Shown here: positions 1 through 7,495 of the stretch, one piece after another
Position numbering within the stretch: position 1 is the stretch's first letter
How the letters are laid out: the number at the start of each line of letters is the position of its first letter
Assembly (NCBI GenBank): GCA_034439915.1
Contig: JAWXBI010000206.1
Span: forward strand, 1 to 53,505
DNA from: JADJLQ01 sp034439915
Lineage (GTDB): Bacteria; Bacteroidota; Bacteroidia; Chitinophagales; Saprospiraceae
Length of the DNA stretch: 53,505 nt
Direction: 5' to 3'
The notes under the pieces: generated by a model
Told to the model about the DNA's origin: nothing
The model's database searches: none
The model's input: only the letters and a program-made list of their open reading frames with translations
Made by a program: the position numbers and the translations under genes

Positions 1-56
1 TAACTGTCTACGGAGTAACTGTCTACGGAGTAACTGTCTACGGAGTAACTGTCTAC
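1..56. repeat. 15-bp tandem repeat at window start, about 3.7 copies
   Basis: Three identical copies of TAACTGTCTACGGAG (1-15, 16-30, 31-45) are followed by 11 further bases of the unit, to 56. The array runs off the left edge, so the true copy number is unknown. Read on the minus strand, the unit begins TAGACAG, and its TAG is the stop codon of the hydrolase gene that ends at 53. The array therefore starts exactly at the 3' end of that gene. Confidence 0.95.
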
Positions 57-1084
57 ATCCCCCCCTGATCCACCTCCCTGATAAACCCGATCAATCCTTC
101 AAAATAAACCTTCTGATCATCCCACATCGCCATATGGCTGCCATCAGGACATAATAGATATCTGCCTTTTGGAAACTGCGTGCTCATCCATTTCATGTGT
201 TCGGGATCCATGGTGTCGTGCGTCGCACCGATCGTGAGGGTGGGGACTTTAATTTTACCCAGGTCACCGGAACGGTTCCAGTTTTCAAGGCGTCCGCTGA
301 TACCAAACTCTGAAGGGCCTTGCATGAGCACATAAATGGAGCTATTCATATGCGCAAAGGACCGGTTGACTGCATCTGGCCAGACCGCCAGCCTGCACAA
401 ATGTTTGGCATAAAAATTAGGCATTAACAATTCCATATACCTGGGGTCGGCGTACTGTCCGTTAGCTTCCATATTTTTAATGGTATCGACTATATTTTTA
501 TCCATCTTCTTTGACAAGACTTCGTCTGCATATTTGTCGTAAGCGATGCAATCGGACATCATGTTGGAAATGATCAGGCCTTTGAGGTGTTGCTGATACT
601 TTAAAGCATATTCCGTGGCTAATATTCCACCCCAACTATGTCCCAGCAAATAAAAGTTACTGCTGTCCATTTTTAAGGACTGGCGCACCTGCTCTACTTC
701 TTCGACAAAACGATCTATGGTCCAGAGGGCGCTATCCGTAGGTTGATCAGAATAATGGGATCCCAATTGATCGTACAATACAAATTGTATACCCTCCTCC
801 GGGAAAAAACTTTCAGCGCATTCCCAATATTCATGCGTGCCTGCAGGTCCGCCATGCAGCAAAAGGACTTTGATCCGGGGATTATGACCTATGGTTTTGG
901 TCCATACTTTAAAATCTCCGGAAGGGGTATGAATGGGAATGAGTTTGACACCGCCTTCCCGGAGTCCGCTGTTCGGGGGGGTATGATATTGTTTCACCGT
1001 GAGGCTCATTTGATCCGTTTTGGGTTGACAGGAAATAGCCAGTAGGGCCACAGTAAGTATCCAACAGGAGGTTGCAGATTTCAT
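53..1084 (-). CDS. Proline iminopeptidase-like alpha/beta hydrolase, lipoprotein
   Basis: Alpha/beta-hydrolase of the peptidase S33 (prolyl aminopeptidase) type, probably anchored in the cell envelope. Visible motifs are the oxyanion segment LLHGGPAGTHEYWE, the family segment YDQLGSHYSD, the nucleophile elbow GHSWGG, the acid in THDTMDPE and the histidine in GSHMAMWDD. The start MKSATSCWILTVALLAISC gives a lipoprotein signal with its cysteine at residue 19. An in-frame ATG at 1102 is less likely because it lies inside a promoter-like box (1100-1107). Related enzymes release N-terminal proline or act on small esters; the substrate cannot be read here. The stop codon is formed by the first bases of the tandem repeat at 1-56. 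Confidence 0.85.
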   Translation of the reverse strand: MKSATSCWILTVALLAISCQPKTDQMSLTVKQYHTPPNSGLREGGVKLIPIHTPSGDFKVWTKTIGHNPRIKVLLLHGGPAGTHEYWECAESFFPEEGIQFVLYDQLGSHYSDQPTDSALWTIDRFVEEVEQVRQSLKMDSSNFYLLGHSWGGILATEYALKYQQHLKGLIISNMMSDCIAYDKYADEVLSKKMDKNIVDTIKNMEANGQYADPRYMELLMPNFYAKHLCRLAVWPDAVNRSFAHMNSSIYVLMQGPSEFGISGRLENWNRSGDLGKIKVPTLTIGATHDTMDPEHMKWMSTQFPKGRYLLCPDGSHMAMWDDQKVYFEGLIGFIREVDQGGM

Positions 1085-1099
1085 TGGTTCGAAGTTTAC

Positions 1100-1107
1100 C
1101 AAAATTA
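1100..1107 (-). promoter_or_regulatory. Bacteroidota -7 promoter box for the S33 hydrolase
   Basis: On the minus strand the sequence reads TAATTTTG, matching the Bacteroidota -7 consensus TAnnTTTG. Transcription would start near 1095, giving a leader of about 11 nt to the ATG at 1084. No clear TTTG -33 element is seen at the usual distance. The box decides the start: an ATG at 1102 would lie inside it. Confidence 0.5.
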
Positions 1108-1192
1108 ACTCTTTTTAAAATCCAATTATATTCAAATCCAAATAACCAACCTTTCAACGGTTCCTGCCGTTATTAATTTTAATCGTTTGATT

Positions 1193-1531
1193 ATGAAATT
1201 ATATTCTATTACCACAGGCATAATGCTGATTGGTCTATTCATTTTACAGTGTGGTGCCGACGAACTGACCTATGAACACCAGGGTGTAATAACCGGGTTG
1301 GATTATAGGAAATGCGCCTGTCAGACACCGACCTGTGGTTGTTGCGGGGCCTTCATTGTAGAGATAAATAAGGAAGCATATTATTTTTTTACTTTGCCTA
1401 AAGAAAGTGATATCATTCTTGAACCACAGCATTTCACCCATATTCCGGTCAAATTGAACTTTATTTTTGACCCGGAATCCTGCGGCCCGGCCGGGAGGTA
1501 TATTCTTATCACGGATATAATTCAACTTTAA
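1193..1531 (+). CDS. Cysteine-rich putative lipoprotein, unknown function
   Basis: Short exported protein of 112 residues that I do not recognise. It starts MKLYSITTGIMLIGLFILQC: one charged residue, a hydrophobic stretch and a cysteine at residue 20, in a lipobox that is imperfect because Q occupies -1. The mature part holds a dense cysteine motif (C41, C43, C48, C50, C51, in CACQTPTCGCCG) and a lone C97. This could bind metal or form disulfides. The ATG at 1193 is preferred to the in-frame TTG at 1187. It stands alone, divergent from the hydrolase upstream. Confidence 0.65.
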   Translation: MKLYSITTGIMLIGLFILQCGADELTYEHQGVITGLDYRKCACQTPTCGCCGAFIVEINKEAYYFFTLPKESDIILEPQHFTHIPVKLNFIFDPESCGPAGRYILITDIIQL

Positions 1532-1681
1532 TAATTGAACGCGTATATATCCGATGGCCTTGCAATAATTAGTTATTTTTTAGTTTAGGGTTAAATTCAA
1601 GTTAAACCATATCCCCAGAGTCAGGTGAAGAGGTATGACGGCCTGTTAGATTTGGATTATTACGAGTATTTTGTAGCCGAA

Positions 1682-2338
1682 ATGTTATCCAGGTTCTTTT
1701 TTGCATTTTTGTTTTTAACGGCGATAGGCTTTCATGAGTTGTCTGCGCAGGGGTTTGTCGACAGCAATCTGGTCCAGTTCAGTGGCATGATCGTCACTGA
1801 TCAAAAAAATGAGCCTCTTCCTATCCCTTACGCCCACGTTGGAGTAGAAAATACCCGTAGAGGCACGTATGCGGATCGGAACGGTTTTTTTTCCCTGGTG
1901 GTTCAAAAAGGTGAAAGTTTGGTATTTTCTGCAATCGGGTTTAAAACAGCACACTATAAAGTACCGCAGGATCTGACGGATAACCGGTATTCCATTTTTC
2001 AGATTTTATATGTAGATACCTTAAGCTTGCCCGAAACGGTTATATATCCATGGCCAAGTCGGGAAAATTTTAAGCTTGAATTCCTGGCTTTAGACGTTTC
2101 CGATAAGATGCGAGAAATAGCGGCAAAAAACCTGGCTGATAATGCCATGGCCAATTTGCGTAATTCCTTGCCCCGGGATGGAAGAGAAACGTATGGTAGT
2201 TATCAACAACAAGTAGTACAGAATTATTATTACGCCGGACAATATAGGCCGATCAATCTTTTTAATGTGGTCGCCTGGAAGAAATTTTTTGATGCGTGGA
2301 AAGAAGGCAAGTTTAAAAAAAAGAAGGAAGACGACTAA
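1682..2338 (+). CDS. Secreted carboxypeptidase-regulatory-like domain protein
   Basis: The protein starts MLSRFFFAFLFLTAIGFHELSAQ, a classical signal peptide. Next comes a beta-sandwich domain of the CarboxypepD_reg-like type, with segments such as IPYAHVGVENTRRGTYADRNGFFSLVV and a closing VFSAIGF, the pattern seen at the N-terminus of TonB-dependent receptors. The rest has no motif I recognise, and the C-terminus is very basic (KEGKFKKKKEDD). It resembles the stand-alone carboxypeptidase-like regulatory proteins common in Bacteroidota, which are assumed to act in the periplasm or outer membrane. An in-frame GTG at 1625 would bury the signal peptide, so ATG 1682 is chosen. Confidence 0.75.
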   Translation: MLSRFFFAFLFLTAIGFHELSAQGFVDSNLVQFSGMIVTDQKNEPLPIPYAHVGVENTRRGTYADRNGFFSLVVQKGESLVFSAIGFKTAHYKVPQDLTDNRYSIFQILYVDTLSLPETVIYPWPSRENFKLEFLALDVSDKMREIAAKNLADNAMANLRNSLPRDGRETYGSYQQQVVQNYYYAGQYRPINLFNVVAWKKFFDAWKEGKFKKKKEDD

Positions 2339-2660
2339 TTGAAGGGTCGTCTCAGGCTATACTTGGTCCGTAAAAATAGCTCCCGGAAATTCCCCAATAC
2401 ATCATAACTATCTCATAATAGTTGTTTTACTTATTAAGTATGTCAATCATATACCAAATTAGGTTAATCTACTATTGATCTTTTTTTCAGGTTCATTTTG
2501 TAAATATTCTTTCAAAAAGAAATGAAATCTTAATAAAAAATGCTTTAAATTTCAATAATATTGGAATATAATACTGTTTGATAGGCTATTAACATACTGT
2601 TTTGAAATTATATTCTGGACGTATTAAACCTAAGCCTTTATATTTGTGTTTTAAAGCACT
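2339..2660. other. AT-rich intergenic stretch
   Basis: About 320 very AT-rich bases between the regulatory-like protein and a small peptide gene. I see only short dyads (for example TACTTATTAAGTA near 2427) and, at the right end, a promoter-like TATATTTG listed separately. No RNA gene or coding region is recognisable. Confidence 0.5.
2639..2646 (+). promoter_or_regulatory. Bacteroidota -7 promoter box before the 34-residue peptide
   Basis: TATATTTG matches TAnnTTTG. The predicted transcript start lies near 2651, ten bases before the ATG at 2661. There is no convincing -33 element at normal spacing. Confidence 0.4.
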
Positions 2661-2765
2661 ATGAAATATCAATATTTACAAGACCTGAGGTGGACCAAAC
2701 TGGTCCTCTTATTGGCATCAGTCCTGGTGATGTCCTATGCATTTTATCTCTCCTGCAAAGGGTAA
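2661..2765 (+). CDS. Possible 34-residue single-span membrane peptide
   Basis: ATG at 2661 opens a 34-codon frame. After a polar start (MKYQYLQDLRWTK) comes a hydrophobic span of about 18 residues (LVLLLASVLVMSYAFYL), and it ends SCKG. A consensus-like -7 promoter box ends 14 nt before the ATG. The shape fits a small membrane peptide or a tiny lipopeptide with its cysteine at residue 32, but the lipobox YLSC is not ideal. No family is recognised. The call rests on the promoter and the amphipathic-to-hydrophobic layout, so it is tentative. Confidence 0.35.
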   Translation: MKYQYLQDLRWTKLVLLLASVLVMSYAFYLSCKG

Positions 2766-2831
2766 CAAATAGATCTGTCTAACAGGTTTTCAATTGTTTT
2801 GAACCCCGGTGGGGTATGGAAAAATTCCGAT

Positions 2832-2839
2832 ACTTTTGA
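2832..2839 (+). promoter_or_regulatory. -7 promoter box for the DUF1801 gene
   Basis: TACTTTTG matches TAnnTTTG. Transcription would begin near 2844, leaving a leader of about 20 nt before the ATG at 2864. Confidence 0.45.
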
Positions 2840-2863
2840 ATGTATTAGTCATTTTGAAGAAAT

Positions 2864-3316
2864 ATGCATTCAAAAGCCGCTACCATTACGGATTATATCA
2901 ATGAATTACCTGAAGATCGGAGGGAGGGTATAAAAAAATTGAGAAATATCATCAAGAAGAACCTGCCAGAGGGTTTTGAGGAAGTCATATCCTATGGGAT
3001 GATTGGATATGTAGTCCCGCACCGGCTTTATCCAAAGGGGTATCATGTTGACCCTGCTCTCCCTTTGCCTTTTATCAACCTGGCTTCCCAAAAAAATAAT
3101 ATCGCCTTATACCATATGGGGTTATACGGTGATCAGAAATTATTAGAATGGTTTACCAAAGAATGGAAGCAAGCAGAAGTTGGAAGGCTGGACATGGGTA
3201 AAAGTTGTATACGGTTTAATAAACCTGAACACATACCTTTTGAACTCATAGGAAAACTCGCCGGTAAAATCAGCGTAGATTCATGGATTAAGACGTATAA
3301 GAAAAACAGGAAATAA
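2864..3316 (+). CDS. DUF1801 domain protein (YdhG/YdeI-like)
   Basis: Cytoplasmic protein of 150 residues covering a whole DUF1801 domain: an N-terminal helix pair (YINELPEDRREGIKKLRNIIKKNLP), the family segment EVISYGMIGYVVP, and a central beta part (FINLASQKNNIALYHMGLYG). Members have a frataxin-like fold; the Bacillus YdhG protein has been proposed as an iron chaperone, but most have no known role. It has its own promoter-like box. The Smr-type gene follows 24 bp later, so the two may be co-transcribed. Confidence 0.85.
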   Translation: MHSKAATITDYINELPEDRREGIKKLRNIIKKNLPEGFEEVISYGMIGYVVPHRLYPKGYHVDPALPLPFINLASQKNNIALYHMGLYGDQKLLEWFTKEWKQAEVGRLDMGKSCIRFNKPEHIPFELIGKLAGKISVDSWIKTYKKNRK

Positions 3317-3340
3317 ATTATCCTGGACCCTGATTTAATT

Positions 3341-3865
3341 ATGGAAAAAGAGAAAACACATCTGCAAAGCCCTCCCTGGTGGATAGGTGATCCGGTACAG
3401 ATTATTTCCACCGGGATTAAAGGCAAGTACCATGGCCAGGGTCCTCAGGGAGAAATCATGTTGAAACTTCCGGACGGATCCTTAACTCCAGTCCCGGCAG
3501 AGGATATCCGCCTGACTGAAGAAGAAATTGAAACGGTACATGAGACCATTCAATGGGATCCGGAGAAAGAAAACCGCATCGGAAAGGGCTCCAATCAGAG
3601 TTACCGGCTGGACTTACATTATGAACATCTGGTGCGCCACTTTGCCCCACCTCCCCACCTGACCATCCTTGAATTCCAACTGGAGGTGTGTAAACAATTT
3701 ATTGAAGCTGCTATTGAATCCAAAATGCCCTTTATCCGTATCATTTATGGGCGGGGAAAAGGTGTGTTAAAAAACGAAGTGGAAAAAATGCTGAGACAGT
3801 TTACCGAATTTACAATTATCTCCTTCAATCCCAATATGGCTGCTGTTGATGCCTGGATTAAATGA
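3341..3865 (+). CDS. Smr (MutS2 C-terminal-type) domain protein
   Basis: The N-terminal half (about residues 1-70) carries a small beta-barrel-like segment (GDPVQIISTGIKGKYHGQGPQGEIMLKLPDG). The C-terminal half is an Smr domain with LDLHYEHL near residue 90 and IIYGRGKGVLKNEV near 135, matching the family LDLHG and HGxGxGxLR signatures, although the second motif has Y in place of H. The layout resembles the C-terminal part of the Bacteroidota DUF2027/Smr proteins. Smr domains bind or nick branched nucleic acid or RNA; the loss of the histidine makes nuclease activity uncertain. A repeat array starts 5 nt after the stop. Confidence 0.75.
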   Translation: MEKEKTHLQSPPWWIGDPVQIISTGIKGKYHGQGPQGEIMLKLPDGSLTPVPAEDIRLTEEEIETVHETIQWDPEKENRIGKGSNQSYRLDLHYEHLVRHFAPPPHLTILEFQLEVCKQFIEAAIESKMPFIRIIYGRGKGVLKNEVEKMLRQFTEFTIISFNPNMAAVDAWIK

Positions 3866-3870
3866 GGTAG

Positions 3871-3984
3871 AATTGTTAAACTGTTGAATTGTCAAACTGT
3901 CAAACTGTAGAATTGTGGAATTGTTAAATTGTTGAGTTGTCAGGCAATTCAACGATTCGACAATTCAGCGCTTCAACAATTTGC
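3871..3984. repeat. Octamer array with inverted second half (site A)
   Basis: Nine direct octamers of the pattern AAYTGTNR fill 3871-3942 (for example AATTGTTA, AACTGTTG, AATTGTCA). After two bases (GG) come five units in the opposite orientation (CAATTCAA, CGATTCGA, CAATTCAG, CGCTTCAA, CAATTTGC) to 3984. The two halves can fold into a long imperfect hairpin whose tip is GTTGAGTTG-TCAGG-CAATTCAAC. The same unit and junction recur at 42803-42894. It lies 5 nt after the Smr stop and upstream of the Nramp-like gene, so it may end transcription, but it has no T-run. Confidence 0.9.
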
Positions 3985-4047
3985 TATTATCGGCTAACTC
4001 TATTCAGTGCTTAATGTCTAATTTTAGCGTCCAGTTAAAATCTCATC

Positions 4048-5403
4048 TTGACCAAGGATCCATACCTCATCTCCGAATCCACTATCAAAGAACCTCCTCA
4101 GCGGTTTATTGATCGCTTAAAATTTCTAGGCCCTGGATTTATTTTATCCGCATCTATTGTGGGGTCGGGTGAATTGATTGCTACTACCATATTGGGTGCC
4201 AAAGCAGGATTTGCAGCATTTTGGATCATCCTATTGAGCTGTCTGATCAAGGTAGCGGTGCAACTACAATATGGTAAACACGCGATCTGGACTGGAGAGA
4301 CTACGATGAAGTCTTTTAACCTCCTTCCCGGGATAAGGATTGGCCAGGGTTCCTGGGCTTTATGGATTGTTTTTATTCTTACTTTTTTTAAGATTATCCA
4401 ATTGGGAGGGATGGTAGGGGGAGCATCCATTGTATTGCATATGTTGTTTCCGGCAGCATCTGTTTTCAACTGGTCCCTGATTGTTGCATTAAGTGCGGGC
4501 ATCCTCATCTACAAGAACTATTACCCCTTAGTGGAAAAAGGATCTTTGGTACTGATTGGCTTTTTTACCTTGTTGACCCTCGGTTCGTTGTATTTGCTTA
4601 AAGAGACCCCCTATGCCTTTACCTGGATAGAGGTTTGGGAAAAACTCCGGTTTAACCTTCCCCCGGATTATATACTGGTAGCCATTGGCGCATTTGGCAT
4701 CACGGGAGTGGCAGCAGATGAAACTATAGCCTACAACTATTGGTGTATAGAGAAAGGTTATGCCGCTTATTGCGGCCCTAAAACCAACGGTGTTTCGGAT
4801 GCGGCAAGGAAAACCAGGGCTGAAGGTTGGGTTAAGGTGATGTATACAGACGCCATAGTGGCTATGGTCTTGTATACTATCGTCACGGCTGCTTTTTATC
4901 TGTTGGGGGCAGCTATATTATTTAAGCGGGGTGAGATTCCGGAAGGCAATGCGCTGATTGAAAAAATCGCCCTGATCTACACCGAATCACTGGGACCTGA
5001 CGTCAAAACCGCTTATCTGGCGGGTGCATTTTTTGTTTTGTACTCCAGTGTATTCGCCAGCCTGGCAGCCTGGACTCGTATCTTCAGCGATATTTTCGGT
5101 CAATTGGGCTGGATCAATTTTTCTGATCTCAATCAACGCAAAACCGCAGTGGCTGTATTGGCCTTTGTATTTCCTGTTTTATGGGTATTGATGTATTACA
5201 CCCTTAATTCGCCGGTTTTGATGATCTTGTCCGGAGGGGTTATAGGGTCTTTTCTGCTGTTGTTGGTAGGATATGGAGCCATCCATTTCCGGTATTTCAG
5301 AAAAAGTGAATCGAAACCCAGTGTGGCATTTGACGTGTTTTTTTGGCTCAGCCTGTCTTCGATTCTTTTTGTAGCTCTTTATGGACTATATAGCTTTTTA
5401 TAA
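4048..5403 (+). CDS. Nramp-related transporter lacking the DPGN metal motif
   Basis: Integral inner-membrane protein of 451 residues with about 11 hydrophobic segments, beginning with the family hallmark FLGPGF at 27-31. In classic Nramp/MntH transporters, helix 1 has DPGN and helix 6 has MPH as metal ligands. Here the helix-1 position reads GSGE (39-42) and the helix-6 region reads FGITGVAADETIAYNYW, so manganese or iron specificity should not be assumed. Such divergent Nramp relatives occur in Bacteroidota and Planctomycetes; the substrate is unknown. The start is a TTG (no in-frame ATG upstream or before the first helix). The esterase gene follows 18 bp later. Confidence 0.8.
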   Translation: MTKDPYLISESTIKEPPQRFIDRLKFLGPGFILSASIVGSGELIATTILGAKAGFAAFWIILLSCLIKVAVQLQYGKHAIWTGETTMKSFNLLPGIRIGQGSWALWIVFILTFFKIIQLGGMVGGASIVLHMLFPAASVFNWSLIVALSAGILIYKNYYPLVEKGSLVLIGFFTLLTLGSLYLLKETPYAFTWIEVWEKLRFNLPPDYILVAIGAFGITGVAADETIAYNYWCIEKGYAAYCGPKTNGVSDAARKTRAEGWVKVMYTDAIVAMVLYTIVTAAFYLLGAAILFKRGEIPEGNALIEKIALIYTESLGPDVKTAYLAGAFFVLYSSVFASLAAWTRIFSDIFGQLGWINFSDLNQRKTAVAVLAFVFPVLWVLMYYTLNSPVLMILSGGVIGSFLLLLVGYGAIHFRYFRKSESKPSVAFDVFFWLSLSSILFVALYGLYSFL

Positions 5404-5421
5404 TCCGGTAATATTTGTATC

Positions 5422-6252
5422 ATGATTAAATTATTAATATTATTCATTTTATTTCCTTTGTTTTTGCAAAGCCAGGAAGTGATACCGCTCTGGAAAGAAG
5501 GTCCACCAGGATTTGAATCCCGTAAAAATGAAGCCGAACAAACAAAGGATTGGTGGGTGAGGAACGTTCATAACCCATCCATAACTGTTTTTTTACCTCC
5601 TTCGGATAAAGCCAACGGGACCGCGGTTTTAATCTGCCCCGGAGGGGGCCACCGCAACCTGGTCTATCATGCAGAAGGGACCGAAGCAGCCACTTATTTT
5701 AATAAATTGGGTGTTGCAGCTTTTGTATTGAAATATCGATTGGCCAGGGAAGAAAATTCACCATATTCTTTGGAGACTCATACTCCCCAGGATGTCAACC
5801 GGGCTATGCGACTTATCCGCAGTAAGTCAGTGGAGTGGGGTATTAAGCCAGATAAGCTTGGAATCATGGGTTTTTCCGCTGGGGGAGAAGTGGCTGCTAT
5901 GATTGCCTATACCGGAAAAACACAACCGGCCGCAACTGATCCGATCGATCAACTCAACAGCCATCCTGATTTTCAGGTTTTGATTTACCCCGGGCCTTTG
6001 GGTATCCCGTCTATTGTACCTTCAGATGCACCACCTTCATTTTTATTGGTTGCCAATGATGATCTGTGTTGTTCACAACCGGTGATTGATCTCTTAAACG
6101 CATACCGCAAAGCACAGCGGTCCATAGAAGTACATATATATACGCAGGGCAATCACGGTTTTAATATGGGTAACCGGAGTAAACTAAAATCGATATCCAC
6201 CTGGCCGGATCGGCTGACGGATTGGATGGTGGATAATGAGATTATAAGGTAG
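5422..6252 (+). CDS. Secreted alpha/beta-hydrolase, acetyl-esterase-like
   Basis: The protein starts with a signal peptide (MIKLLILFILFPLFLQSQ) and then has a BD-FAE/xylan-esterase-type alpha/beta hydrolase: oxyanion segment CPGGGHRNL, conserved ALKYRL-like FVLKYRLA, nucleophile elbow GFSAGG, acid in VANDDLCC and histidine in GNHGFNMG. Relatives remove acetyl or feruloyl groups from plant polysaccharides or act on small esters. Next to the PIG-L deacetylase it may serve carbohydrate deacylation, an inference from context only. A TTTG ending at 5417, preceded by TA, sits 4 nt before the ATG and could give a near-leaderless transcript. Confidence 0.85.
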   Translation: MIKLLILFILFPLFLQSQEVIPLWKEGPPGFESRKNEAEQTKDWWVRNVHNPSITVFLPPSDKANGTAVLICPGGGHRNLVYHAEGTEAATYFNKLGVAAFVLKYRLAREENSPYSLETHTPQDVNRAMRLIRSKSVEWGIKPDKLGIMGFSAGGEVAAMIAYTGKTQPAATDPIDQLNSHPDFQVLIYPGPLGIPSIVPSDAPPSFLLVANDDLCCSQPVIDLLNAYRKAQRSIEVHIYTQGNHGFNMGNRSKLKSISTWPDRLTDWMVDNEIIR

Positions 6253-6255
6253 GAG

Positions 6256-6292
6256 TGAGGGAGGAGGTGTGAGGGAGCAGGTTTTGAGGGAG
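6256..6292. repeat. Imperfect 14-15 bp repeat, three copies
   Basis: The octamer TGAGGGAG occurs at 6256-6263, 6270-6277 and 6285-6292, twice followed by a variant of GAGGT/CAGGT, giving an imperfect unit of 14-15 bp. The array begins 3 nt after the TAG of the upstream esterase. The remaining bases up to 6454 show no further structure except a weak promoter-like TATACTTG at 6335-6342. Confidence 0.75.
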
Positions 6293-6454
6293 TATCCTTG
6301 CCTGAAATAGGTTTACCGTTTTAATAATTCTCTTTATACTTGCATAAACTCAAACATATATTGATGATCTGATATAGGATACATCTCAAGAATTTTTACG
6401 GATAATGGATCTTCATTATAATTTTAATTCAATACAAGATCAAAAGTTCAGCGT

Positions 6455-7441
6455 ATGGAAAGAAGAGATTTTATACATCAGAGTATGGCCTATTCAATGA
6501 TGCCGGGGTCTGCCCTATCAAATACTCCATCCGGTAATCAGGAAAAAGGCATGGATTCATTGGTGATTGAACGACCCTTGCCCGGTCAGCCCCATAAAGG
6601 AAAAGTATTGGCGGTCATCCAACCGCATTGTGATGATATTGCTTTGTTTGCTGCAGGTACGGTGGCCAAATTAATTAAAGAAGGTTATACTGGTTATATG
6701 ATCCGCACCTCAAATGATGATCATGCCGGAGCAGGTGAAACTATAGGGGATGTCATCCGGAACAACGGAATAGCCAACACTGCAGTGGCCAAGGCCCTGG
6801 GACTTCAAAAAGTATTTGATCTGGGGTACCGCAATCATATGATGGACAATTACAGCATCCAGGAAATCCGGGGAAGGCTGATTTTTTTATTTCGTGTGCT
6901 AAAAGTGGATACCCTGATCAGTTATGATCCCTGGGGTAGTTATGAAGAAAACCCGGATCATTATATTACTGCCCGCGCGGTGGAAGCAGCCCGGTGGATG
7001 GCTGGAGGTGGGCGGGATTATCCGGAACATTTCGAAACAGGACTAAAACCTCACGCCGTAATGGAACGATATTATTTTGCAAGAGGGCCTCAATTGGTCA
7101 ATCGCATCGTGGATATTACGGAAACCCTGGAGGCCAAGATAGACGCCAACCTGGCTAATTTTTCACAGGGCCCTGCCGGCGAGGCCGGTGCCCGTATAAA
7201 AAAAGACCTTGAAAGACAAGGAAAGGCATTGCCGATCTTAGGTAAAACTGACCTGGAGGCAAACCGGAACTATATCAAACATTTTGTGCTGGATATGGAC
7301 TCGCAAGCCCAGCGCGGCGTCCCCTCTGACAAAAAGATTGGAGAAGAGCATCAATTGGGTTGGGCCGAACGATTTCATTATATAGGACCAGATCCTTCAA
7401 TTTTACCCGGATATATGGCTCAAAACGCAGTGAATAAGTAA
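6455..7441 (+). CDS. PIG-L family zinc deacetylase, Tat-like leader
   Basis: Deacetylase of the PIG-L/LmbE type, which removes N-acetyl groups from sugar amides such as GlcNAc conjugates. The zinc motif is PHCDD (57-61, usually PHPDD), and the second zinc histidine is H169 in ENPDHYITAR. The N-terminus MERRDFIHQSM resembles a twin-arginine leader, but the hydrophobic part is weak (MAYSMMPGSALS), so export is uncertain. At 328 residues it is longer than minimal members (about 230), with an extra C-terminal region. It follows the secreted esterase after 200 bp and converges with the thioredoxin-fold gene. Confidence 0.85.
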   Translation: MERRDFIHQSMAYSMMPGSALSNTPSGNQEKGMDSLVIERPLPGQPHKGKVLAVIQPHCDDIALFAAGTVAKLIKEGYTGYMIRTSNDDHAGAGETIGDVIRNNGIANTAVAKALGLQKVFDLGYRNHMMDNYSIQEIRGRLIFLFRVLKVDTLISYDPWGSYEENPDHYITARAVEAARWMAGGGRDYPEHFETGLKPHAVMERYYFARGPQLVNRIVDITETLEAKIDANLANFSQGPAGEAGARIKKDLERQGKALPILGKTDLEANRNYIKHFVLDMDSQAQRGVPSDKKIGEEHQLGWAERFHYIGPDPSILPGYMAQNAVNK

Positions 7442-7495
7442 TTAGCAGATAGCAATTATATTTAGAGAGTAATGATTGTGGGCTAAGATTGCCCT

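Noticed and set aside
3871..3984. CRISPR-like array or attachment site
   Set aside because: Units are 8 bp, contiguous, degenerate and partly inverted, with no spacers and no cas or integrase gene nearby.
7442..7495. Bidirectional terminator between PIG-L and the thioredoxin-fold gene
   Set aside because: The best stem is only 4 bp (GGGC/GCCC) and lacks a T-run.
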